The notes under the pieces were generated by a model. That model was not told the DNA's origin and ran no database searches. It saw only the letters and a program-made list of their open reading frames with translations. From contig CAIIXF020000011.1 in NCBI GenBank assembly GCA_903813345.2, positions 31,734,166 through 31,798,165 of the forward strand: a DNA stretch of 64,000 nucleotides. The letters are read 5' to 3'. This DNA comes from Owenia fusiformis (lineage: Eukaryota; Annelida; Polychaeta; Sabellida; Oweniidae). Shown here one piece after another: positions 40,330-52,500 of the stretch. The position numbers were made by a program, and so were the translations under genes. The first letter of the stretch is position 1; each line of letters opens with the position of its first letter.

Positions 40330-43317
40330 AACAATTGGCCAGTTTTTATGTCCCCACCACATAGTGTGGGGCCATATTGTCGGCCTAGGCGCGTCCGTCT
40401 GTCCGTCCGTACGTCCGTCCGTCCGTCCGTACGTCCGGGAGTTTTCTCCAAAACCGCTACAGATATCACCTTCAAATTTTCAGGGATAACTTATGAGTGC
40501 ATACAGATGTGGATGAAAAATTTTTAACTCGATACCTACTTCCTGTCGGCCATTTTGAAGTCAAATGCTAAAATCCTTGTCTGCAAACTTTAAGAAAAAC
40601 GGCTTCACAGTTGCTTTTAAAACTTTAACATCTTGTTCAGCTCACTTCATTCTAGATCTGATTAGGTTTTTGACCTGTTAGCTCAGTCATGTCAGCCATT
40701 TTGAATGTCTTAAGAAAAGTTAGCGCACGATAATACTTTGTATCATATTGAATGGTGTTTTTGAGTTTTCATACTTTAACTATTTAGTAGCTTTATAAAT
40801 AATTTCAGATGTACTTTGTTGTAAAAGCCTATGTTATTGTTAACAGTAGTTATATGTGATAATTTTGTAAGAAGAAATCAGCAAAAACACATAATCACTT
40901 TTTTATTGTCGGCCATTTTGGATTTTTCCGTCCTAAAATCTTGTCTGTGAAGTCTTGTCTACGTGTTTTCAGGTGAACCGTTTGGTAGATCAATTTCAAA
41001 TTTTCAGGGATGATTCTTAGTATAAAAATCTAGATCTGATTTGTTTTTTGGCATTCTGGGTAAATGTCAAGGCAGCCATTTTGGATTTTCCGTCCTAAAA
41101 TCTTGTCTGTAAAGTCTTGTCTACGCGTTTTCAGGTGAACCGTTTGGTAGATCAATTTCAAATTTTCAGAGATGATTCTTAGTATGAAAATGTAGAACTG
41201 ATTAGTTTTTTGGCATTCTGGGCAAATGTCAAGGCAGCCATTTTGGATTTTCTGTCCTACAATCTTGTCTGTAAAGTCTTGTCTATGCATTTCCAGGTGA
41301 ACCGTTCTGTAGATCAATTTCAAATTTTTAGGGATGATTCTTAGTATGAAAATCTAGATCTGATTAGTTTTTTGGCATTCTGGATAAATGTCAAGGCAGC
41401 CATTTTGGATTTTCCGTCTTAAAATCTTGCCTGTAAAGTCTTGTCTACGCGTTTTTAGGTGAACCGTTTGGTAGATCAATTTCAAATTTTCAGGGATGAT
41501 TCTTAGTTTGAAAATCTACATCTGATTAGTTTTTTGGCATTCTGTGTAAATGTCATGGCAGCCATTTTGGATTTTCTGTCCTAAAATCTTGTCTGTAAAG
41601 TCTTGTCTACGCGTTTTCAGGTGAACCATTTGGTAGATCAATGTCATATTTTCAGGGATGATTCTTAGTATGAAAATCTAGGAACAGATTAGTTTTTTGA
41701 CATTCTGGGTAAATGTCAAGGCAGCCATTTTGGATTTTCCATCCTAAAATCTTGTCTGTAAAGTCTTGTTTACATGTTTTCTAGTTAACTGTGTGACGGA
41801 TCAATTAAAAATTTTCAGGGGTGGTTCTTAGTTTGAAAATCTAGAACTGACTAAATTTTTGGCATTCTGGGTAAATTTTAAGATGGCCATTTTGGATTTT
41901 CTGTCCTCAAATTGTGTTGGTAAAGTCTTAGTCTTCTCATTTTCAGGATAACCATTTGATGGGATCACCCACTGGTGGGGACATTTTGTACACATTTGTG
42001 TTCTTGTAAAACCTCTGTCAAAAGGATTCACGTTTTAAGTTATTTTTGTTCAACATCAATATAGAAAACCCCCTATGACTCCTGGTTCAAAAAGTCATCT
42101 ATTTTCAAAATGGCTGCCATTCCACTTTTGGACTATTTGCCTTAAAACCTCTGTCAATTGGATTCCTGTTTTAAGTTATTTTTGTTCAACATCAATACAG
42201 AAAACTCCCATAGGACTCCTGGTTCAAAAGCTGGCCTATTTTCAAAATGATCGCCATTTTTGTCTCACAAAATTCACTTATAGCCCATTTCCTAGCTTTA
42301 CAAATAAGTTCAGGTGTCCTGCATTGTAAAAAGCCATGTCACTGTATTAGAGTAGTTGTTTGAAATAATTTTGTTACAAAAAATCGGCAAAAATTACATC
42401 CATTTTTTATTTTCTGCCATTTTAGCCATCATTCACTTTTGAGCAAAACCATGTGAGCCCAGTACCCACGGTACTATTTATTGTTTTAAGCTTTATGTAT
42501 CGTACAGTTTTTGGTTAAATTTTCAACTTATCTTGGGTCTTTCTGAAAATTTTTGAATTCCTTGACCATTTGAGCCTTTTTGAGAAAATTTTTAAATTCT
42601 CCGTCTTTTCTTGGACAATGCTTTACATGTATTTTCATATGTTTCAGAGATGCAATTGTATCACAAGTGCTAGATGAATTAGGCCTTCAACTAGGAGATA
42701 AGCTTTCAGGTAAGTTAATTATATTTTTACCATTATAAGCCTAAGCCATCATAAGCCTCTACATTACACATAGTCTGGTGATAGAAAGGATCATCAAATC
42801 TAAAAGCATCAAATGTTAAGTTTTCTAGACTTTCGAGGATTTCCGATCATGCACCTCAGTGGACTTGTGAAAATGATGTCTATGTTATATCTCACTTCGA
42901 TGTATTGTTAATATGCCTACCTGTCAGTCAGTCCTCTAACAATATTTGAATGTTGCAGTTTTTTTAAATCTCTATAAGAAGATAAACTATAAACCTATCT
43001 AAACCACCAGAAGTGGTGACATATTGTCTCCAATTTTTGTGGATGACATTCGGTGGTTGAGGTTTGGCATCTGTAACAAATGAAACAAATAGTAGGTGGT
43101 GACATTTTGAATGTTAACACCTTGTTTGTTTCATTTCTCGATGATGATTCCATGCATTTGCACTCAAATCATAACCTGAATAACTGTTATTTCAGATATT
43201 CCCACCACTGGTGGCTCACTGTCAACTCCAGCTGCAAAACAGCCAGTCGCTGCAGGGCCAGTTTCTGACGCAGATGCTGATTTAGAAGCTCGTCTTGAAA
43301 ATCTGAGACGGCAATAA
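38826..43317 (+). CDS. CHMP2A: CHMP2A, ESCRT-III subunit
   Basis: Charged multivesicular body protein 2a, a core ESCRT-III subunit that polymerises with CHMP3 on membranes and recruits VPS4 for endosomal sorting, cytokinetic abscission and membrane repair. Five coding exons (38826-38999, 39202-39381, 39602-39732, 42648-42709, 43196-43317) join in phase to 222 residues, the same length as human. Landmarks are the N-terminal LFGRKKTPEEMLRQNQRALN, the basic helix hairpin with MAKDLVRTRRYVKKFILMRA, the acidic linker DALGDEDDEEEG, and the C-terminal MIT-interacting motif LEARLENLRRQ that binds VPS4. The start is the ATG at 38826 (MPLEWLFG), 29 nt into the exon. Intron 3 is nearly 3 kb because two nested Helentron-like elements occupy it. 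Confidence 0.95.
40221..42482 (+). mobile_element. Outer Helentron-like (HINE/Pearl-type) element in CHMP2A intron 3
   Basis: The 5' end TTTTAGCTCACATGGGGAGC is followed by a (TCTG)n microsatellite. The 3' end has the inverse block CCATGTGAGC (42449-42458; 10 bp perfect against 40226-40235) and then a perfect 6-bp hairpin AGTACC-CAC-GGTACT (42461-42475). A subterminal inverted repeat with a 3' hairpin is the Helentron/HINE pattern. It is interrupted by the inner element 40348-42006. It holds two roughly 100-bp repeats of 'ctgttttaagttatttttg' type at 42010-42240. Confidence 0.7.
40348..42006 (+). mobile_element. Inner Helentron-like element with about 160-bp core repeats
   Basis: Starts ATGTCCCCACCACATAGTG, then 'gtcggcctaggcgcgtccg' and a (TCCG)n tract, then about six tandem units of roughly 160 bp (phrases 'ggtgaaccgtttggtagatc' and 'ggcagccattttggattt'). 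It ends with the inverse block GGTGGGGACA, a TACACATTTGTGT hairpin and 'tcttgt'. A core of about 160 bp beside an ACGG-type microsatellite matches the published description of bivalve Pearl elements. A second copy is at 45106-47597. Confidence 0.75.
43004..43133 (-). mobile_element. GTCACCACC hairpin element, copy 6 (CHMP2A intron 4)
   Basis: Minus-strand orientation: 'aagtggtgacatattgtctc' at the left is the inverse of the 3' end, and 'ggtggtgacattttgaatgt' with 'taacaccttgtttg' is the inverse of the 5' end. Lies within intron 4. Confidence 0.75.
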
Positions 43318-43446
43318 ATATAGACATAACTCATATATAAAGAGATATTATTTATATGTAGGATTGCTTGTACATAAACTATTACAGTTACCCAATCTAA
43401 AAATATGGATTGAAGAAAATGAGGAAGCAAATTTGTCTTAAAATTA

Positions 43447-43452
43447 AATAAA
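43447..43452 (+). promoter_or_regulatory. Candidate CHMP2A poly(A) signal
   Basis: AATAAA 130 nt after the CHMP2A stop codon, the first such hexamer. Another lies at about 44370. Confidence 0.45.
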
Positions 43453-43706
43453 CCTTGTACACAGGGAAACCTTCTAAACATGAAAAATATGGATGTTATC
43501 ATAAAAATCGACTCCAGTTCTACAAAATGTAATGAAAGATTTTTTATTTATTCTGTTATAATGTACATGAGTGATGTGTATCTTTTAAGTGTTCACTATT
43601 GGATTTTAATTATAAACATTAAAGGCCCCATGATATTGTATGTTACACTTTTTTCATATTGTCAAATCTTGATATCATTGGGGCATAGTTCACAGCATGG
43701 TTGCTA

Positions 43707-43855
43707 CAGAAAGAGACTTCATCATAGATGCCACCCTTGAGACTGAAACAGCATGACATTATCTCACTTGTGATTTTTCAGAAAGAGACTTCATCATAGA
43801 TGCCACCCATGAGACTAAAACAGCATGACATTATCTCACTTGTGATTTTAGAAAG
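43707..43855. repeat. 72-bp tandem duplication downstream of CHMP2A
   Basis: 'cagaaagagacttcatcata' starts at 43707 and again at 43779. The copies differ at only a few bases (for example 'cccttgagactg' against 'cccatgagacta'). Confidence 0.8.
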
Positions 43856-44204
43856 CCATAAGACCAATGCCAACAAATGTGTTTTTATTTTTTTTCGGGA
43901 AGGGGGTTAAACTCTATTGTTTAGTTATTTATCAAATTCAAAAATCAGCAACGTTTAATTTGAAAAAAATCAGTTATATTTGACTTTAAGGGAAAAGAGG
44001 TGCTGGAATCACAAAAAAACATTGTGACATTGAATGTACAGTATACCCTTTAGCAAAATACTGTTTTAACACATGTGTATAAATATAGTAAATAGGCAAT
44101 ATAAGTTTTTATGTAAAATTATAGCTTTATATCAACCATATTCATGTCAGTGAACTCATAGAATGTCTCCTGCGCCCACATGGAAGTTAGGATCATTAAA
44201 CGTT

Positions 44205-44347
44205 TACTGTAAATTGCCATTTTGTCACTAAATGATTTGATGTTTTGCCATTTGGTGTTGTGCCATTTTTTGTAAATTGTGGATTTTTGTGAAAATGTCA
44301 TCGTTTCATTTCTTCGGGATAATTGCCAAATTGATGCAATTTACAGT
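44205..44347. mobile_element. Possible 140-bp MITE
   Basis: ACTGTAAATTGC near the left end and its exact inverse GCAATTTACAGT near the right end enclose AT-rich sequence. No clear target duplication. Confidence 0.4.
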
Positions 44348-45105
44348 GTATGACATCAGAGATTTAATAAAAGATATATATATATAATATATATATACAT
44401 GTATGCTTAATTAACTGTCCATATTACAAATCTGCAAAAATAAGAACACTTCAAATATTTCTTCCTCTTGTACTTCCCCTTGTAGCTCCCAGACCCGCTG
44501 ATGATATTGCCTCATTGCTGTGATTACACTTACTGAACCCAGCTTTGTTGTATATGAACACTAATGTATATGTTTTATATTATAAGATAATGTATATATA
44601 AAAATTCTAAGATTTCTTTGTTATTGACTTCATATGTAACCTAAAAAGGAAAAGTTAAGCACTAGTTTAAACCCCCTTTTATTTCTCAGATTTACCTTTG
44701 CAGTCACATTCAATTGATTTGAGGCATGAACATGGCACATTGGAAGGGCAAGGGACCCTGGAAATATCATGCCGGTTATATGTGGAGAGGTTAAGAGTAC
44801 TTCCATCTCTTTTTAAATGAAGTTGATTTTGTAAATCATCACAGTGCATCACCAACAGTACAAAATGGCAGTTTCAATCCATAATGCCTACAAAATATTC
44901 TGTCATATTTGCATAAAGTTTTCATTTTCAGTGGTCAGCAATCTCTCATAATCATATTCATGTGAACAAAAAACATTCTTTAGAATTGTAAAGGAATCTT
45001 TAAAATTAACAATTAATTAACAAAATCACTTTTATAAATATTGGAAAAATCTCATATTAGCAATTTTGGCAATTTTTATTCAATCTGTATATTTCACCAT
45101 TTTAT

Positions 45106-47597
45106 TATGTCCACACCACATAGTGTTGGGCCATATTGTCGGCCTAGGCGCGTCCGTCCGTCTGTCCATCCGTCCGTCCGTCCGGAAAACAAATGAAAAA
45201 TGTTAACTATAAAAATGGAAAACAAATGAAAAATGTTAACTATAAAAATACACCGTACACTGAAGCGTTCATGGACTTGTTAATATAGTCCAGGGACCCA
45301 GTTATGTCTTATTTATTGAATCCATGCAGGGAAGGGGAGTGTTTCCATGGACTAAAACGTTAAACCCACCTATGCCCAGTCACAAGCCTGAGGAACCTGC
45401 TTTTATATCTAATGTGGATTTTTATCTTACCAATCATGACTTAAATATTAATATGGGTATTTCCTATAATTAATATATACTGGATTTTAACTTACCAAAT
45501 ATGACTTCAATATTAATATGGGTTTAAACCTATAATGTATTAAATACTGGATATGACAAGTAAATAAAATCAATTATAATCTACCTATATGATGTAGATA
45601 TCCAAATGTTGGTCTGAATTTATCTTTGTGGAAAGATTGTATGCTTCAGTTGCTCTTTAACAAAACATGTGGGACAGTGTATCTATATATTACAAGACGT
45701 CCGTCGTACGTCCGGCAGTTTTCTCCAAAACCGCTGCAGATATCACCTTCAAATTTTCAGGGGTAACTTATGAGTGCATACAGATGTGGATGAAAATTTT
45801 TTAACTCGATATCTACTTCCTGTCGGCCATTTTGAAGTCAAATGCTAAAATCCTTGTCTGCAAACTTGAAGAAAAATGGCTTCACAGTTGCTTTTAAAAC
45901 TTTAACATCTTGTTCAGCTCACTTCATTCTAGATCTGATTAGGTTTTGGACCTGTTAGCTCAGTCATGGCAGCCATTTCGAATGTCTAAAGAAAAGTTAA
46001 CGCTCGATAATACTTTGTATCATATTGAATGGTGTTTTTGAGTTTTCATACTTTAACTATTTAGTAGGTTTATAAATAATTTCAGGTGTACCTTCTTGTA
46101 AAAGCCTATGTTATTGTTAACACTAGGTATATGTGATAATTTTGTAAAAAGAAATCAGCAAAAACTCATAATCATTTTTTTTTGTCAGCCATTTTGGATT
46201 TTTCCATCCTAAAATCTTGTCTGTAAGTCTTGTCTACGTGTTTTAAGGTGAACCGTTTGGTAGATCAATTTCAAATTTTCAGGGATGATTCTTAGTTCGA
46301 AAATCTAGATCTGATTAGTTTTTGGGCATTCTGGGTAAATGTCAAGGCAGCCATTTTGGATTTTCCATCCTAAAATCTTGTCTGTAAAGTCTTGTCTATG
46401 CATTTCCAGTTGAACCGTTTGGTAGATCAATTCCAAATTTTCAGGGATGATTCTTAGTATGAAAATCTAGATCTGATTAGTTTTTGGGCATTCTGGGTAA
46501 ATGTCAAGGCAGCCATTTTGGATTTTCCGTCCTAAAATCTTGTCTGTAAAGTCTTGTCTACGCGTTTCCAGGTGAACCATTTGATAGATCAATTTCAAAT
46601 TTTCAGGGATGATTCTTAGTATGAAAATCAAGATCTGATTAGTTTTTTGGCATTCTGGATAAATATCAAGGCAGCCATTTTGGATTTTCCGTCTTAAAAT
46701 CTTGCCCGTAAAGTCTTGTCTACGCGTTTTAAGGTAAACCGTTTGGTAGATCAATTTCAAATTTTCAGGGATCATTCTTAGTATGAAAATCTAGATCTGA
46801 TCAGTTTTTTGGCATTCTGGATAAATGTCAAGGCAGCCATTTTGGATTTTCCGTCTTAAAATCTTGCCTGTAAAGTCTTTTCTACGTGTTCTTAGGTGAA
46901 CCGTTTGGTAGATCAATTTCAAATTTTCAGGGATGATTATTAGTATGAAAATCTAGATCTGATTAGTTTTTGGGCATTTTGGATAAATGTCAAGGCAGCC
47001 ATTTTGGATTTTCCATCTTAAAATCTTGCCTGTAAAGTCTTTTTCTACGTGTTTTTAGGTGAACTGTTTGGTAGACCAATTTCAAATTTTCAGGGATGAT
47101 TCTTAGTATGAAAATCTAGATCTGATTAGTTTTTGGGCATTTTGGATAAATGTCAAGGCAGCCATTTTGGATTTTCCGTCTTAAAATCTTGCCTGTAAAG
47201 TCTTTTTCTACGTGTTTTTAGGTGAACTGTTTGGTAGATCAATTTCAAATTTTCAGGGATGATTCTTAGTATGAAAATCTAGATCTGATTAGTTTTTGGG
47301 CATTCTGGGTAAATGTCAAGGCAGCCATTTTGGATTATCTGTCCTCAAGTCTTGTCTGTAAAGTCTTGTTTACATGTTTTTGGGTTAACTGTGTGACGGA
47401 TCAATTTCAAATTTTTAGGGGTGGTTCTTAGTATGAAAATCTAGAACTGACTAATTTTTGGGCATTCTGGGTAAATTTTAAGGTGGCCATTTTCGATTTT
47501 CCGTCCTCAAATTGTGTCGGTAAAATCTCATTTTTAGGATAACCATTTGACGGGATGACCCATAGGTGGGGACATTTTGTACACATTTGTGTTCTTG
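45106..47597 (+). mobile_element. Helentron-like element, second copy of the inner CHMP2A-intron type
   Basis: The same 5' end (ATGTCCACACCACATAGTG, 'gtcggcctaggcgcgtccg') and 3' end ('aggtggggacattttgtaca', ACACATTTGTGT hairpin, 'tcttgt') as 40348-42006. About eight core units of roughly 155-160 bp occupy 46190-47520. Unlike the other copy, its microsatellite is split by about 515 bp of unrelated AT-rich sequence (roughly 45187-45702). Confidence 0.75.
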
Positions 47598-48193
47598 TTG
47601 GAACTTGCTATTCAGGTTATGAACCAAACCTGATGCATGCCCCTAAATATTCTTGGAATTATGCCATTTGTAGCGATGCCTTTTGTATATTTTGGAGGAG
47701 ATTTTGGGTGCATGAATTTTAGAGGCTTAGTTTTAACATGTTTAATTTTGATTTCAAGCCAGTGACCTACTCTTCTAAACTGTGAATAAAAACAAACGAT
47801 TTCTCATGTATTTTATATAATCATATTATCTATTTATTTATTTATTTTTATCTTAAATATATATTATACAATGGAGTAGAAAATTTGAGTAATATTTAAA
47901 TCATGATTCATAACTGTTCAGAATTTCATAATCACAAATGTCTTTATATGTAAACATGTGAACCCTGAGGCCCAGGGTTCTAGGAGAGAGGGAGACTCTC
48001 TTTTAATATTTTAATGATGGAAAGGGATATTGTCCAATAGCCACAATAATGCGCAAAATAAATTTGGTAAATTCCCTCATTATACATTTGGAATGTATAT
48101 GTTTTTACATGGTCATTCAATTCATAGCTTGTTTTACAGAGCAACATGGTTTCTCTCAAGTTCATAATTTTTATAATATTGAATCAGGTAAAA
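47598..48193. other. AT-rich intergenic sequence
   Basis: No gene, repeat family or RNA recognised. Confidence 0.4.
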
Positions 48194-48329
48194 CAAGGCA
48201 TTAAGATGCAAATTGCCACCACCTGCCATTTGTTACAGACAATGGATGCCAAAACGCTGAATACCAACCACAACCATGAAACAGTTGGAGACAATAACAA
48301 TATGTCACCACTTATGGTGGTGACATAAA
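48194..48329 (+). mobile_element. GTCACCACC hairpin element, copy 7
   Basis: Begins 'caaggcattaagatgcaaat', carries CCACCACCTGCCATTTGTTA and 'acagttggagacaataacaa', and ends with the intact hairpin GTCACCACTTATGGTGGTGAC. Confidence 0.75.
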
Positions 48330-48628
48330 ACTAACCTTCCAGTATAAATTGTACAGAATATGTCAACTAAATGACAAATATTATTGCAATATTACTGACA
48401 ATAACTATTAACTTGTGCTACATCCGATCTTCTATGATCAACTAGGATCAAGCCTAAATTACAAATATGACACAATGGATATAATATGAGACTATGCCAA
48501 GAATACAACTTTTCCCAAGAAAATAAAAGTGATATTTCTAGGTCTTATTTTCATTTCTATAACAATATCAGACAAAAATTATAAATTAAAAATTAAATTA
48601 CTTTTTACTTTCATGTATTATATAATTA

Positions 48629-49103
48629 TCCCATCGAACGCAGTTCAGAGGGGTATAGGGAACGCCTCCGTCCCTCCGTCCGGGCGATAACTCAAATACA
48701 CATGTGCCCCATGGGAGTACAAGTTCTGCTCGAAAGCCGATCAAAATGACTGCTTGTTAAAAAATGGCAGGAATTTTAGTACCAATTTTACAGTAATTTA
48801 GGTACTGCGAATAAAACTGTAATAGCAATATGTTTTAAATGTAAAAATGTTATATAGGACATTAATTAAGCTAGAAATGTAAATATATAATGTTTGAAAA
48901 ATGGCCGCCATTTTTACGTGTTATTTAACTTTTTTTACTGTAACTCAAAAAGTAGTGGAGCTATTTTGTTCATATTTGATATGTGAATACTATAAGCATG
49001 GCACACTGTCTAGTGACACTTTGGGTACCATTTTTACGTTTTCTACTATATCTCGAAAAAAAGTAGATGGGATTTGCTACGCTTTGGCGTTGCGGTTATC
49101 TAG
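48629..49103 (+). mobile_element. Non-autonomous Helitron-type element, short copy
   Basis: Starts TCCCATCGAACG after a host A. It has a short (TCCG)n tract ('cctccgtccctccgtccgg'), a 'cgataactcaaata' block shared with 16750-17564, and ATGGCCGCCATTTTTACG. It ends with the hairpin gctacgctttggcgttgc (49076-49093), six bases, then CTAG (49100-49103) before a host T. It is the same family as the CSDE1-intron copy but with fewer core units. Confidence 0.8.
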
Positions 49104-49234
49104 TTCGATATATACATGTTGGTCTATTTTTGAATGGGAATTTTATATATTAGGATAATACATGTATACATCAACCACTGAAAATATCATGCCACTTACA
49201 AGTATACCCTCCATCAATATGATGTATTCCTTGG

Positions 49235-49570
49235 TACCTCAGAATAAAATCCATATATTTACTCCCTTCCATTAGCCTAATATATTTAGTTCTCTTTTAT
49301 AGAACAACATTTATGAACTTCCATAGTCTTTATATATCCTACCTCAAAATAAAATCCATATTTATTCCCTCCATTAAATAATCCCTATAACTATCTAGTT
49401 TCAGCAGCTCAGTTATAGAACTGCATGTAAGAACTCCCACTGTCTTCATATATCATACCTCAGAATAAAAGCCATATATATTCACTTCCATCAAATAATC
49501 CCTATATCAATCTATTTCATTTCAGCAGCTCTGTTATAGAACAGCATATATGGACTTCCATAGTCTTTGG
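49235..49570 (-). repeat. Tandem duplication of the USP1 stop-codon region, about three copies
   Basis: Units of roughly 116-121 bp contain 'tatagaacagcatatatgga' and 'ttccatagtctt' (reverse complement of the last USP1 codons, GSPYMLFYN) plus 'tacctcagaataaaa' and 'ccatcaaataatccctat' from the 3'UTR. The coding copy is nearest the gene (49512-49570). Two older, more diverged copies and a partial one lie downstream in the 3'UTR. Confidence 0.8.
49361..49366 (-). promoter_or_regulatory. Candidate USP1 poly(A) signal
   Basis: AATAAA on the minus strand about 150 nt after the USP1 stop, located in a duplicated 3'UTR unit. The equivalent place in the neighbouring unit reads 'atatattc' and lacks it, so the repeat may have created or lost poly(A) sites. 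Confidence 0.3.
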
Positions 49571-52500
49571 CTTGTTTAGTCAGCAGTTTATCCTCTAACT
49601 CTGTCTCTGTTAATACAGTTATATACTCATCATCACATTCAAACCACTTTCCTGTGTAATCAACATCCATTGTCACACCCTCTGTAACCTGAGCATTACT
49701 TTTGTCCTGGAGTTTTTGAGTTTCACCTTTAGGGGTGAGTTTACGATGGCTGATGCGTGATGATTGCTCTCTTATTCGGCTTGGTGGTGATGGGGTGGGT
49801 GGTGGGAAATTGGATTTATTAGCTTTAACATATGCTATGTAGTGACCTGATGAAAGGGTACATCCTGTATGAGTCACTATGCCGTATAACTCATACCTGA
49901 AAGACATGAGAAACATTCATCAATGTCATATTTTTTCAATATACGATTATCTCTACCAAGAAAATTTAGAAATCAACCACCGTTAATGAATTCGGTAGTA
50001 TTGGTGAACGTTTATTTTTACTGGCGAGGAAAAATTATATGTAGAACACTTGAGCGTGACCATGGAACATTTTGTTGATGTTGAACATGTAGAATAATTG
50101 AACAAAAGAACCAACCAACAGGGATTTGATTTACTTTGTTACTATAACGGTATCACATGACCAATCTTTGAGGAAAACACATGTATGATTATCATAGAGG
50201 AATCCAAATGGCTTCAAGGGATGTATTAAGCAGGTTTGGATTACAATGTTGAACTATTGATCCATACCTGTGTCCTTGTTTACTGCAAGGTTGAGGACAT
50301 GCAGTCTGGAAACATGGGAGCATCAAAGGAGTGGGGGCAAAATCACTGATCTTTGTAATACCACCAAGAAAACTGAAATGTAAAACATAATAGATGGAAA
50401 TACAGTATTTTGTGTATTTTCACTTTTAATTCAAACATATTCTTTCTTATTTAAGGCAAAATAATATCCAGAATATTGAAAAGATCATGTTCATTATAGG
50501 CCTTTCAGGAAAATCCTTTATACCTATATTATCTCAAAAACATTTTTTATTGTCTAACATTAATATCTTACCCAGAATTTGCTGCAAATCGTTTCAAATG
50601 TAGCATGAGTAGCTGAGGTAGCGTTTTATATTTCATTCTCCGCTGTCCCTCCACCAGTCTCAAACAGGCCTCACAGTAGTATTTATTGTCCCCTGTCAGA
50701 CCATCTACCTCACTGAGTCTCGAAAGGATCCACCCAGTAGCATCTAAGACAATAAAATAAAATCATTAACCAACAAGGTATTAACATGCAAAATGTCACA
50801 CCTTTCCATTTGTTACAGATGTACTGCTAAACGCCGAACACCATTCTCAAAAAATGGAGAGTATAATGAATGTAAAATGACTGCACATTATAGTTCTGTA
50901 TTTCCAATGTAGAGTTAATGAGTATAATTCATTAGATGCGTCACATTTCACAGAAGGTGGCATATTATGAGCCAGATGCCATGTTTTAAATGATGTCATG
51001 TTTCAATCTAAATGATGTCATATTTTATATGACATGATATGATATTTTCACATATTGTAGATTTAAATGTCTTCTTTTGATTATTCATAATTTAATTTGG
51101 GTGTTATTTCTATATTTTTCATAAAATATTATTCGCCCAGTTGACTGTTCTCCAAACCAAGACTTGTCCTTTACCTGAAGTGTCATCCTCATCATCATCA
51201 GATTTATATCCCTCAGCAACATTCTCTTCAACAGTCTGTACTTTCTGAACATCCCTCTTCACAGCAACACTGATATCCTGAAACTCCTCTTCTCTCTCTG
51301 TGGACCTCTCACACTCCAGACAGACTGTACTCAAACCCATTTTCCCTTCAAATAATGTCTTCACTGTATTCCTGTACATAATTTCTTTCTTTTTCCCAAT
51401 GTTTTTGAAAATTGAGAAGAGTTTTTGAATATTATTTGTGATTTTAATGTTGTTCGGCATTTGTCTGTTTTCATTTTCTGATGCAGTTGGTTGGTTTTCC
51501 TTTTCATCCATTTCAGATGTTTTCACTGCATTATTATTGATTTCCTTGTTGTTAATTTTGGCGGTTGGGGATTTTAATTCTGTTTTGATATCAATTTTCT
51601 CTTCTGTTTTTTTCTTTGTCTTGTTGTCCAATAATTGTTCTTGCAACTTCGGAGTTTCTTCACATCCTGAGGAATTTGAATTTTCGAAACTTTCATATTC
51701 CTGTTTCACATTTTTCACAGGACTTTCACATTTCATAGTTTCACATTTTGGTGAGCTTTCACATTTCAGTTTACTTGTTTCTAAATTCAAAACAGGACTC
51801 AAACTCCTTTCATCAAGTTTTTCTAATTTAACGGTAGCTGGCTTTATCTTACGATTTTCCCTCTTTGGCTCTGGGCGACTATCAAAAAGTTTAATTTTCA
51901 CGTCTGAAGCCGGACTCAATGTATCGCAATGCATCCTGTGTGGAGAATTGGGACCGTCACATTTTTCAAGTTTTAAAACAGGCAATATTGGCCGATCACA
52001 TTTATCTAACTTCAAAACTGGCTGTTTAAGCTTACATACTGGGCTGTTACAAGTCTCCTGTTTTACAATTCCACCAGTCATTCCATATCGCTTCATTTGA
52101 GGTTGTTTCCACATGCTCAATAATGATGTTTGTGTTGCATCATTTTTCCCATTTGATTTTCGTTTTGATTCTGTCTTCTTTGATTTAGTAGCACTTTCAT
52201 TGGAATCATTCCCTGATTTTTGCGATCGCTTTCTCTTAGGACGTCTTGAATTGTCAATGGTTGACTCAGAGTCAATGGCATTGTTTTCATCATTGGTCTC
52301 TTTAGTGTCATTCTCTTCATGGTTAGTGTCTTTTGATGTGTTGCCATCACATTTGATGTCCTTGACATCATCATTGGGTATTTTGACATCATTATTGAAA
52401 GATTTGACTTCTTTTTCAGGTGAACTGATATCATTTTTGGAAGATATGACACCCGTTCTAGAAGTGTTGACATGGCTATTGGAAGGTGAAAGAACACTTT

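Noticed and set aside
40170-40527. Overlapping open frames of 85-129 codons
   Set aside because: They run through (TCTG)n and (TCCG)n tracts of the Helentron-like elements.
41030-41323. 97-codon minus-strand frame, and the like frame at 46467-46775
   Set aside because: Translation of the 160-bp core repeat; the same phrase (DFTDKILGRKIQNGCLDI) repeats in each unit.
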